The translations under genes and the position numbers were made by a program. Shown here in pieces: positions 47,231 to 57,057 of a stretch of DNA of 64,000 bases. The notes under the pieces were generated by a model that was not told where the DNA came from, did not search any database, and saw only the letters and a list, made by a program, of their open reading frames with translations. Numbering within the stretch: the first letter of the stretch is position 1; each line of letters begins with the position of its first letter. The DNA comes from Azolla caroliniana (lineage: Eukaryota; Polypodiophyta): positions 25,544,001 to 25,608,000 of the forward strand of contig JBHGNT010000004.1 of the NCBI GenBank assembly GCA_043228905.1, given 5' to 3'.

Positions 47231-50200
47231 CTAGACTCCTTTGCCGGCCAGTAACACATGGCACGCCCGTGGGACAGTACCTTGTATGTCGAATCCACAA
47301 CCGCCCGTGCTTTGTTCGAGAGTCTCCAATGGTTCATCTGGAATTAGTTGTTGTTGTTGTTGTTGTTGTTGCTCTGTTGACGTCTGCTGCGACGGGTCTG
47401 TTGATGGCTGCTGCGGCTGCTCCTCCGTTTGTTGCTCTGACACCGGCGTCTTCGTCGTTGCTCCCTTCGTCGTAGTGGTCTCCGGTTGACTGGTTCCGGG
47501 CTGGCCCTCAGCCGGCGACGGTTCCTCATCACTAAGGTTAACCGTTGCCACTTCCCGTGCTTTTTCTTCCTGAACCCGGGACCGCTCGTAGCTTTCAAAC
47601 TGGATTTGAGCGTCCAGCCTATCATCGTCTAGCTGAGCTACGAGCTGCCTGACCTGCGCCAGCTGTTCATCCGCCAGGACTTGGAAGTCGTCGGCCAGCT
47701 CGTCCTGTATGGTGGTGAAGTCCTTGGAAGTCAACGTATAACAATCATCTCCTTCCTTCCATCGGTTTGCCACGTCTGCCCATAGCAATTGGAGTTCCGT
47801 CGAGTTTTGTGCCCACTTTGTCCACCATCTTACGGAGCTTTCATCAATCAAGTGTTTTGTCTGATTCAACCATGCCTGGAGGATGGACTGAATCCGGCCC
47901 GTTCCCAATTGCGATTTGGTTTCTGCTGCTTGCCGTTCCTCCTTCAGTTGCTTGATGATTTTGACGTTGTCTTCCGCCTGCGCCTTGTAATGCGTCAATT
48001 GCCTTTGATATGTGCTTTGTAATTTCTGCAATACTGTTGACGCTCTCTCTTTTTCTTCCTGCTGCTGCCTCTGGAGCTCCATCCGGACCTTCTCCGCCTC
48101 GTCCAAGCGTCTTGTATTTTCCGCACGTTCGTCGGCGATCGCCGTCGCAGCTTGATCAACTTCCTGCTGGAGCTCGGCCATCTGTTCCTTATGCTCCGTT
48201 TCCAGCCGTTTGTAGTCCCGGTGCAGGTGCTCAAAATCATCTGTCTTTTGCTTGAGCCGTGCGTTGATCTGTCGACGGGCCCGGTCCTCGCGGTCCTTCT
48301 GCTGGCGGAGCTCTTCCTTTAGCCGTTCAATTTCCGTTTCAGCCGTCTTCCGCAGCTTGTCCTTTTCCTGCAGCACTTTGTCTTTTTCCTCCCTTAGCCG
48401 GTCGTACACTTGATGGCCTTTCCGAAGGCTCTCCTCTGCCCGACGGAGGTTCTCAGCAGTCTTCTTTAATTCGGCTTCGGCCACTGTCTTCAATTCCCGT
48501 TCACGGCTCCTTAGCGCTTCCTGTGCGGCAAGTTCATCTCTCAATTCCGCAAGCTCCTGGGCTTGCGCCGCATCTCTCACCGGAATGGTTTCCGTTGCCG
48601 GGGTCTTATTGGTATTTACAGGTCGATCCGTTTCTTTATTATGTACACTTACCAGAGTCATCGGTGATTGGATCTGTGTTGCCGTTAAGGCCATTTTGGC
48701 CATCTCTGTTGTGACCTGATCCAAGTCTTTTTCAAGGCACCGGATTTTGAACCGGGCCGTCTCTAGTTGTTCAGTTGTGACGAGCAACCGTTCGCTTTGC
48801 GCTCTTTCTTCCGCCTCAATATACCCCACTACTCCGGCTATCTGTTCGCCTATCCACCGGAGCCACAGGCTACCAGTGCCTTGTTGTGCTTGCACGGAGG
48901 TTTGACAGATGGGCTCACTTGTAGATGGGTGGTCCCGCCTGGTTGCGCCGAGTTGCAGTTCCGTTTCTACCCGTGGACCATCCTGCTGTCCTGGTTCCCC
49001 TTGCGCTTCTTCTTGGCTGGCCGAGGGATGCTGCATTGACCTTTCCGGCTCTGGCGGGATGGGACTTGCCAGTGTTGCCGGTGGTCCCGGGGCTTCTGAT
49101 TCCGGTGCCATGCGCACCGGTTCCGGTTCCTTCCTTGGCGTGGGAGTCTCAGTATGGGGAGCCGGTGTTCCCTCCGTCTGAGGGTCCGAACGTTTCCCGG
49201 CTGCCTCAACGGTCCTTGCCGACGACCGTCGCTGGAGGTGCTCCGTAGGCTCCTCCTCTATTTCCTCTTCCTGAGTCCCGACATTGAGTTTTGCCGCCAA
49301 GGGGTCCGCTTCTCTATTCACCGGTCGGCGGAGTGTAACCTTTACGGGCCGTGCCGGTGGTTCCTCCTGCTCATCCGTTGGCCGCTTCCGGCTGCCGCTC
49401 TCCTTTCCCGCCTGTTCTGCATCCGCCGCCTTCCCCTTAGTGGCCTTAGAGGCCAACAACTATTGTCATTTGGAAGCCGTCTTTGGGGTGCCGTCCGCCA
49501 CTCTTCCTCGCTTCTTGGGCTGGACGGGCTGGACGGGTGGCATAAGCAAGGTGAGCCACTGCGTTACGGCGTGCCATATCCTCCGTCCGTCTCGGTCTTC
49601 TTTGTCGTCTTTGCCTCTGACGATCTCGATCACCGCACACAACCCGTCTGCGATCAATACCGGCCAATCCACCTTGATCCCTTCATAGGTGGCGATGATC
49701 ATCCCTACCCGGTTCTGCGGCATGACAGGGGGTCTAGGGTACATGTGGCCGTATTCGTGGAGCACACGAGCAATCTCGCGGAACAGCATATCTCCGCCGC
49801 CCTGTGTCCGGTAGCCCTTGCTGGCTAGAGAGTACTCACCAAAATACCTGATGAGTTGCCCCGGGGTAGGATTGTCAATCGTGATTATGCCTCCCTCCTG
49901 AAGGCCTGTTAACGCTCGAATCGCCTCTGCCGTTATGACCTCTGTGTCGATTTCTTTGATCACTTTGTCGGCTTCTTTGTGTGGCGGTACTTCCATCATC
50001 ATCAAGAAGCCCTCGAGCCCGTGTTGCTTTAGCCATGTCTTGGCGGCTTCCGACAGCGTTTGCGGGTCCATGTCTGTGTCGAGGTTGGATTGCGGTGGCG
50101 AGGTTGGATGGTGATGAGAGTGAGATTGAGAGAGAGAGAGTTCAGAAGGCGGGGGTTCTCTGTGCGTAGGTTCTCGTCTGATGATCTTGCAGTGACTTGG

Positions 50201-50266
50201 TGCTTCTGTGCTCCTGGGTTCGCGAAAGTAAAGGGTCTCTACGCGCAGTGGTTTTTGTCTGTGCAT
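47231..50266 (-). pseudogene. Long ORF between pol and LTR of the gypsy element, coiled coil
   Basis: Two minus-strand frames in the same phase: 266 codons (50266-49466) and 742 codons (to 47231), separated only by TGA-CAA-TAG at 49466-49460. They are best read as one former ORF of about 1,010 codons, with starts at 50266 or 50071 (MDPQTLSEAAKTW). The N-terminal part is globular (for example GGGDMLFREIARVLHEYGHM and ATYEGIKVDWPVLIADG) and recalls domains in plant retroelement accessory proteins. The middle is Pro/Glu-rich. From about codon 480 of the whole comes a coiled coil of some 300 residues rich in Glu, Lys, Gln and Arg, then a Thr/Gln-rich tail. No membrane segment or signal peptide is seen, so it does not look like an envelope gene. 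Function unknown. Both stops could be C-to-T changes. Confidence 0.75.
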
Positions 50267-50401
50267 TCTGACGCCTTTTTCGAGTGTGTATATGTCGTGT
50301 ACTAAAATAGCATTATGTCCTGTGGTGGCGCTTTAAATGCCCACTACGTACCTTTTCGCTCCTCGCTCTTTCACCCATTCATTCCTCGCTTTTGCATGAT
50401 T

Positions 50402-50420
50402 GTTTTTTTTTTTTTTTTTG
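50402..50420 (-). repeat. Poly(A) run between pol and the extra ORF
   Basis: A run of about 17 T on the plus strand, A on the element's strand, followed by TTATTATTATTA on the plus strand. It lies just after the end of pol (50445) and before the extra ORF. Confidence 0.8.
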
Positions 50421-50444
50421 GTTATTATTATTATTAGTGTGACG

Positions 50445-53400
50445 TTACTTGTCCGTTGGTCCTCTCGGACCCTTACCGGCCTCCTTCTCCCCAGTTACCG
50501 GCTCGCCGTCTCTGCCGTCTTGGTGGTTGCCGTTTCCCTCACTAGTGTCGGTCCTTTGCTCAAATGGGTTCTTAGGCATCGGTCCTCTATATGGCTTCAA
50601 TCGGAATCCGTTGACCCATTTGCCTAGCACTTCGCCGGCAAGTGTCCCTAACTGGTGGGACCCATTATACTCCCGTGTTAGCCAATACGGTCCGGTCCAT
50701 CTAAACCGTAGTTTACCCGGCATCTTGCCCATCCGGGTCTGAAATACTAACACCGGTTTGCTGATTGCGAACATTTTTTCGGTTCCTTTCCTGTGCCAGT
50801 CGACAAATGCTTTCCATCGCCGTTGTTCCAATTCTAAGTGCAGGATGCTTGCCAGTCGTTGTTCCTCGAGTTCACACAGCGCTGTCAACCGTATTGCCTC
50901 CGACTCCTTCTCGTTCAGCCGTTCCCGTAGCTGGATCCGTAAGGTGGGTACTTGGAATTCCACCGGCATTACCGCCTCTAGTCCGAACGCTAACCGGAAC
51001 GGTGTTGTTCAGATGCTCGTTTTGTATGTCGTCCGGTATGCCCAAAGCGCGCTATGTAGCTTGGTATCCCAATCCGTTCGGTTTTCGTTGACGATCTTCC
51101 GGAGGATATTCTGGAGCGTCTTGTTCATTGATTCCGCTTCCCTCAGTATCAGTTCCTTTTCATCGTTGCGCACCGCCCGTCTCCATATGCCGTTCGCGCC
51201 CTTGTGGTAAAGTGTGTCTTGCAGTAAGCAGAGATGTCGGCTTTGCACCGCCAGGCGTTTCCGTTCGTCCCAGTTCATCTCTTCCGGAGGCAGTCCTGTG
51301 CTCAGAAACTGGTGCATATTTGTGAGCCACTTGTCTTCCTGTGCCACCGTCTCATCTGCTGCCGTCTCCGTAGTGACTCGAAACAGCTCTGCATCTGGAA
51401 ACTCATCCGCTACTCCGTTGCCCGTCTCTCCGGACTCTAATCGGCTTAAGTAATCCGCCACGACATGTTGTATACCGGGTCGGTAGAATATTTCAAACTC
51501 GAATTCCTGTAACAGTAAGGTCCACCGGGCCAATTTGCCGGTGAGTGACACTTTGGACACCAGGTAAAGGAGTGCCGAATGATCTACATGGAAGGAAAAC
51601 TTCCTTCCCAATAAATAATGCCGAAACTTTGTCACACTGTAGATCATCCCTAGAGCTTCCCGTTCCGTGGTAGAGTAGTTCCGTTCTGCTTGGGATAGCT
51701 TTCGGCTGGCATAGTACACTGGCCGGTACCACTTTGGCTCCGTAAGCTGCATCAGTACGCTTCTGATTGCGATGTCGGAGGCGTCCACGAACACGTGAAA
51801 TTCTTTACTCCAATCCGGAAGCTGCACTACCGGTGCCTGCGACAATAGTACCTTGAGGGCCCTATACGCCCTATCCTCGGTGTCGGTCCACTGGAATGGT
51901 GTCCGATGTACGGCGGCATGCAACGGTGTAGCCAGGTCGGCCAAGTATCGGAGCATCCGGCTATGCCACCGAATCTGGCCTAAGAACCGGCTTAATGCCT
52001 TTGCCGTTGCCGGCGCTGGTGCTTCTAATATGGCTTTCACTTTGTTCGGGTCAACTGCAATACCTTCCTGGCTCACAATATGTCCTAATAGAGTTCCACT
52101 GGACACGCCAAATACACATTTTGCCGGATTCAAGCTTACCCGGTACGCTCTACACTTTTCAAGACAAAGGCGGAGGTGCTGAAAATGGTCCTCCTCCCGG
52201 CTATAGACGGCGAAATCGTCAAGGAAAACCTGCATAAAAGCCGGAATATATTCACCAAAGATTTCCATGATGATTCGTTGAAATGTTGCCGGTGCCGTTT
52301 TGAGTCCGAACATCATCACCACGGCCACAAACACCCCCCATTCGGTGACGAAAGCCGTTTTCTCTTGTTCGTCGAGGTGCATCTGGATCTGATTATACCC
52401 GTTGAATCCGTCTAGGAAACTATAGACCTCATGGCCGGCGACGGCATCCAACACTCCATCTGTGAACGGAAGTGGAAACGCATCTGTTACCGTAGCTGCA
52501 TTGAGTTTCCGGTAGTCCACACAAACTCGAATTTTTCCATTCTTCTTCGGTACGACTACGATCGGGCTCAGCCATGTCGCTTTCTTTATCGGACGGATAA
52601 AGCCAACTCTTAGTAGTTTGTCGATTTCCTCCTTGACTTTGGCGGCATAATTGGGATTCATCTGGTACCGTCTTTGTGCCACTGGTTTTGTGTCCTTGCT
52701 CAAGTGCACCTGATGCTGGTATAACTGAGGGTCGAGTCCTCGCATGTCTTCGTATGACCAGGCGAACACATCGCGAAATTCCGTGAGAAGTGTGATCATC
52801 GTCGTTTTGTCTTCGGACTTCATCTCCTTGGCGATGTGCACCGGTTTTGCTTCGTCCGTGGTCCCTAGGTTCACCTCTTCCAGTTGCGACGCTTTTACGC
52901 GCTATGAAACGGCCATTTCCCGTTCCAACGCTTCCTGCGCTTGCCGTAACTCCCGGATTGCGTCTTTATCCAGTTCTGCTTCAGCCTCTTCCGGTTGCGG
53001 TAAGTATGGTGCTACTGCTTCGGCAATGTCAATTTCGAAGAGGGGTATGATCTTCGGGTTTTCCTGCAAGTACTGAGCTTCTTCTTCGTCAGCTAACCCT
53101 TCTAGCATGTTGACGCATTCCGCATACAACGGTGTACATTCCTTGCCAGTGCTCGTCCTTGGCTGTGTTGGTACCCGTACCTTGGCTTTTCCTCGCCGGA
53201 AGGTAATTATATTTTTCCTCCAATTCTGTTTGATATGTGCCGTTTTCAACCATGGTCGCCCCAGCAATAGCGGGTATGCGCCTTGTGCCTGTAATTGTAG
53301 CACTACTGCCGAGATGTGAAATGTATGACCGTCGACGGTGACTTCTAATTTCCGTATTAATCCTGTCGGCCGCACTGAACTTGTATCGGCCATCCGCAAC

Positions 53401-53915
53401 CAGAACGGACATGGCTCCCACTCGTGGATTCCTAGGGCATCACACGTCCGGAGGCTTATTACATTCAGCCCAGAGCCTCCGTCTATAACTGTGCCGGGGA
53501 GTTCTTTCCCTTTTACAATGGCAGTGATTACCGGACTGTTGGTGTCCACCACCGTTGGTCCCTCCTCCGGATTCGAGAAGAGTATCGGTGTCGGTGATGG
53601 TTCTCCTGTCGTCATAGCCGTCTTCAGTCCTTCCGTGAATCTTGGCACGAGTTGTAGGAGTCTTCCTAGCGGCAACGTAATCTGGCATTCTTGCAACGCC
53701 TGCCATGTCTCGTTCTCGGAGTGACTACCGCCGGCAAGCCCTACGGTGTTCTCCTTTTGCCGCTGTAAGTCTGTGACATTCTGCTCGTTTGCTTTCTTTA
53801 CCCATTCCGTTGCTTGTTTCCGGATGGTCTCCTGCGTCTCCCATTCCTTGGCCATGCCCTTCGACCTTGTGGTCACCTGCTGCAGATCTGCCACCTCAAG
53901 GACTACCATATTTAC
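50445..53915 (-). pseudogene. Gypsy polyprotein (protease, RT, RNase H), integrase core deleted
   Basis: Minus strand. Protease: VIDGGSGLNVIS (about 53495-53460). An in-frame TAG at 52902-52904 separates it from RT, which starts in the same frame. RT has DYRKLNAATV, FLDGFNGYNQIQM and VFLDDFAVYS (catalytic DD near 52215). RNase H has FHVFVDASD, EREALGMIYS and VDHSALLYLV (51840-51560). The integrase N-terminal segment (NGIWRRAVRNDEKELIL) jumps near 51137 straight to SMNKTLQNILRKIVNE, a piece from after the catalytic core. The DDE core is therefore deleted. A TGA at 51009-51011 follows, and the frame goes on to 50445 with the C-terminal integrase domain (LRFRWTGPYWLTREYNGSH). The part above 53915 is copia DNA read backwards. 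Confidence 0.88.
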
Positions 53916-53924
53916 CGCCGAAAG

Positions 53925-56483
53925 GAAGGAATTCGGCGAGAATTCACTTGCCGACACACTCCGCAACAAAATAGAGTAGCCGAGCGCAAAAATTGTCACA
54001 TCCTCGAAGTAGCGTGGGCCATGATGAACGAGAAGCATATGCCCAAGTCATATTGGGCCGAAGCTGCAAATACGGCCATCTACCTAATGAACTGGTGCAC
54101 AACATCCGGAGTGCACGAGGTCACTCCACACGAAAAATACTTTGGAAAGAAGCCGGACTTATCACACGCCCGGATATTCGGCGTGATAGCGTACATGCAC
54201 ATCCCCGACGAGAAGCGTCAAAAGCTTGACCCGAAGTCGGAGAAATGTATCCTCGTAGGATACTCATTGGAGCAAAAAGGGTACAAGTGCTACAACCCCT
54301 CAACTTCGGAAAGAAGCCGGACTTATCACACACCCGACGAGATAGCGTCAAAAGCTTGACCCGAAGTCGGAGAAATGTATCCTCGTAGGATACTCATTGG
54401 AGCAAAAAGGGTACAAGTGCTACAACCCCTCAACTTCGGAAAGAAGCCGGACTTATCACACACCCGAGACGTCGTTTTTGACAAGTCTGCATCCTGGTAC
54501 GCACCAGAGACAACTTTGACTCCGACTCTGCTTGACCCGGAATCCACCGAACAAGAGATAGAGGATGAAGATCGCCTTACGCGCAGGTTCGAAGAAAGTC
54601 CGATCACGACCCGACTGAGCAGACCACAAGAGCCTTTGAGCGATCAAAGCACATCACGGCCTAGCCCGAAGATGGACAAAGGCAAGGCGAAAATGTCAGA
54701 ATACGAAGATGATCGATTTGACGACGATGAGTCGACTCACTCACTCGATAGTGAGTTCGGCGGCTTCGATGTACCAATCAGAGCTAAGAAAGCCCTCATC
54801 TCTACAAATGAAAAGCTCTGTCGCTCCACCCGTGAAAAGAATCTGATCAGCCGATTCGGCTACAGTGACTACATGGCATATCACTATGCCTTTATGATGA
54901 AGGTGGCGACAATACGCGAGCCAGAAACATTTTCCGAAGCAGCCAAGGATCCGCGATGGATCGAAGCCATGAACGAGGAGATGCAGGCACTACGCAAGAA
55001 CGAGACGTGGGATCTCGTTCCCACCTCACCACACAAAAAGGCGATCGGATGCAGATGGATTTCCAAAGTGAAGTACAACGCCGACGGTTCCGTCAACCGC
55101 TACAAAGCGCGACTCGTAGCGAAAGGCTACGCACAAACGCACGGAGTTGACTACAAAGAGACCTTTGCCCCGGTGGCAAAGATGATGACGGTACGGACTG
55201 TAATTGCGCTTGTCACGGCGAAAGGGTGGCACCTCCATAAAATGGACGTCAAGAACGCCTTTCTACAAGGCAAATTAGAAGAGGAGGTGTACATGATACA
55301 ACCACCCGGCTTCAACTCGAGCACCCATCCGAAAGTTGTATGCCGACTCAACAAGCCACTCTATGGCCTCAAGCAAGCACCGCGTGCTTGGCATTCGAAG
55401 ATAACGCAATATCTTCATCAAATCAGCTTCCGTATGTCAAAATCGGACAACTCCCTCTACATACGAAGCGATTCCGCAAGTCTGATCGTCATCATCATAT
55501 ATGTGGATGACCTAGTCATTGGAGGTGAGCATCTCGTCGAAATCAATAAGGTCAAATCCCTCCTTTCCAACAAGTTCGAGATGACGGACATGAAGGAGCT
55601 CCACTACTTCCTCGACATCGAGGTAATTCAGACTCCGGCCGGAATCATGATCTCTCAACGACACTACGTCCTCAACTTGGTATACAAGTTTGGTATGGAT
55701 GAGTGCAAATCCGCGGCAACCCCGCTCGATCGCATTCTCAAACTAGATGCGAACTCCGGCACCAAAGCGTGTGAGACAACTCAGTATCGGCAACTCATCA
55801 GGAGTCTCATCTACCTCACGATCACTCGACCCGATCTCAGTTATCCGGTCAGTCTCCTTAGTCAATTCATGCAAACACCGCGTGATACTCACTTGGATTG
55901 TGCTAAGCGAGTTCTACGATACGTGAGCGGCACAATGGATTGTGGCATCCTCTACAAGACTGCGATGCCAATACGACTTGAGGGGTACACAGACGCCGAT
56001 TGGACCGGCTACAAAGCCGATAGAAGATCAACCTCTGGATTTGTTTTTTCCCCTCGGTAGTGGAGCAATATCCTAGAGCAGCAAAAAGCAACCCATCGTC
56101 GCTCTCTCGAGCATAGAGGCGGAATACAGGGGCGCAGTAGTCGCCGCATGTGAAGCCGTATGGCTCAAAAGGATACTCAAGGATCTGGGCGTACCCATCA
56201 AAGATCTAACTTCCCTTTACTGTGACAACATGAGCTGTATCTATCTGGCTCGGAACCCGGTGTTCCACCCACGGACAAAGCACATCGAAATGCACTATCA
56301 CTTCATCTGAGAGCACGTTCTAGCTGGCGATGTCGACCTACAACACATTAGCACAAACCTTCAAATGGTCGACATCTTCACTAAAGCCTTAGGAGCCGAC
56401 AAGCTATGGCAATTCATGAACGATCTCGGATTGACGATCCCTAACCTGCCAATGAGGGGGAGTACTGAAGACACTACGCAATA
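53925..56483 (+). pseudogene. Integrase C-part, RT and RNase H of copia family 2
   Basis: Integrase: HTPQQNRVAERKN, then YWAEAANTAIYLMN. The frame breaks at the 130-bp duplication (54214-54467). The main frame, 54375-56060, holds RT: KARLVAKGYAQTHGVDYKET, MDVKNAFLQGKL, PLYGLKQAPRAW and the catalytic IYVDDLVIGG (about 55496-55525). RNase H starts at LEGYTDADWTG. At 56050-56056 CCCCTCGG carries one extra C, so the frame shifts. In the other phase ALSSIEAEYRG, LYCDNMS and KHIEMHYHF remain readable, with a TAG near 56073 and a TGA at 56308-56310. Confidence 0.88.
54214..54467 (+). repeat. 130-bp tandem duplication in copia family 2
   Basis: AGCGTCAAAAGCTTGACCCG begins at 54214 and again at 54344. 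124 bp of each 130-bp unit appear identical, ending CACACCCGA. A period of 130 is not divisible by three, so the duplication breaks the integrase-RT frame. The junction region also resembles 54144-54190 (GGAAAGAAGCCGGACTTATC), which may have served as microhomology. Confidence 0.92.
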
Positions 56484-56704
56484 ACGCGTGGATTCCGCAC
56501 GAAGCCGCGAAGAGCCGATCTACCGCGCAAAGCCACGAAGAAAGACGCAAGCCGAAGCATAGACTTCGCAACTATGCACAACGCAAGTTGGAGCACGGAT
56601 TCCGCAACTCCGCATAAATGCGAGTCAACGCGGACTCTGGAACGCGAGTCGAAGCGGATTTCGGATACCGTCTGAAACCGACCCGACTTGAGCTTGAGGG
56701 GGCG

Positions 56705-57057
56705 TGTTGAGAATCAAGCTCAACTTGGTCTAGTGTGTGAACTCACCTTGAGAGTGAATAGACTCTCCAACGGTCAAGAGTCACCATTATGTCACCACTT
56801 GTATTCTAGCATTTTGTATAAGTCATATAATCATATTCTATGACACATAACTTATGAGCTTTCACATTCCCCATGCTCCATGAGTCTTGTAGTTAATGAA
56901 AAGAGAGGGTGACTATATAAAGCACCCTCCTCCCACCTTGTATAATGTTGAGTCTTTCTCCTTTGTTAATATACTTTACCTTGCATATTCTCTGTGTCTT
57001 ACTCCTTGTCTCTCACTCTCTCTTTCTCATACACACACAGTTCATATCTATTCAACA
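56705..57057 (+). repeat. 3' LTR of copia family 2
   Basis: TGTTGAGAATCAAG to ATCTATTCAACA, about 353 bp, with a TATATAAAG TATA box at 56912-56920. Matches the reversed solo LTR at 25554-25922. Confidence 0.88.

Larger units (their letters stand above)
46823..53915 (-). mobile_element. Ty3-gypsy retrotransposon, 5'-truncated, with post-pol ORF
   Basis: Minus-strand order: protease, RT, RNase H, remnant of integrase, a poly(A)-like run, a long extra ORF, a polypurine stretch, then the 3' LTR (46823-47196). The 5' LTR and gag are missing because the element ends abruptly near 53915 against a plus-strand copia element. The PR-RT-RH-IN order with an ORF between pol and the LTR suggests the Tat/Athila-like, non-chromodomain branch; the branch call is tentative. 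Several nonsense codons show it is defective. Confidence 0.88.
53916..57057 (+). mobile_element. Ty1-copia retrotransposon, family 2, 5'-truncated
   Basis: Starts inside the integrase (KEGIRREFTCRHTPQQN, after about 53925) and continues through RT, RNase H, a polypurine tract (CTTGAGGGGG at about 56692-56701) and the 3' LTR (56705-57057). No 5' LTR, gag or protease is present. The left border abuts the 5'-truncated end of the minus-strand gypsy element. Defects: a 130-bp tandem duplication that shifts frame, a one-base insertion near 56050, and stops in RNase H. Confidence 0.9.

Noticed and set aside
53916-54038. N-terminal 40 residues of the minus-strand protease frame
   Set aside because: They are the reverse complement of copia integrase DNA, not gypsy protein.
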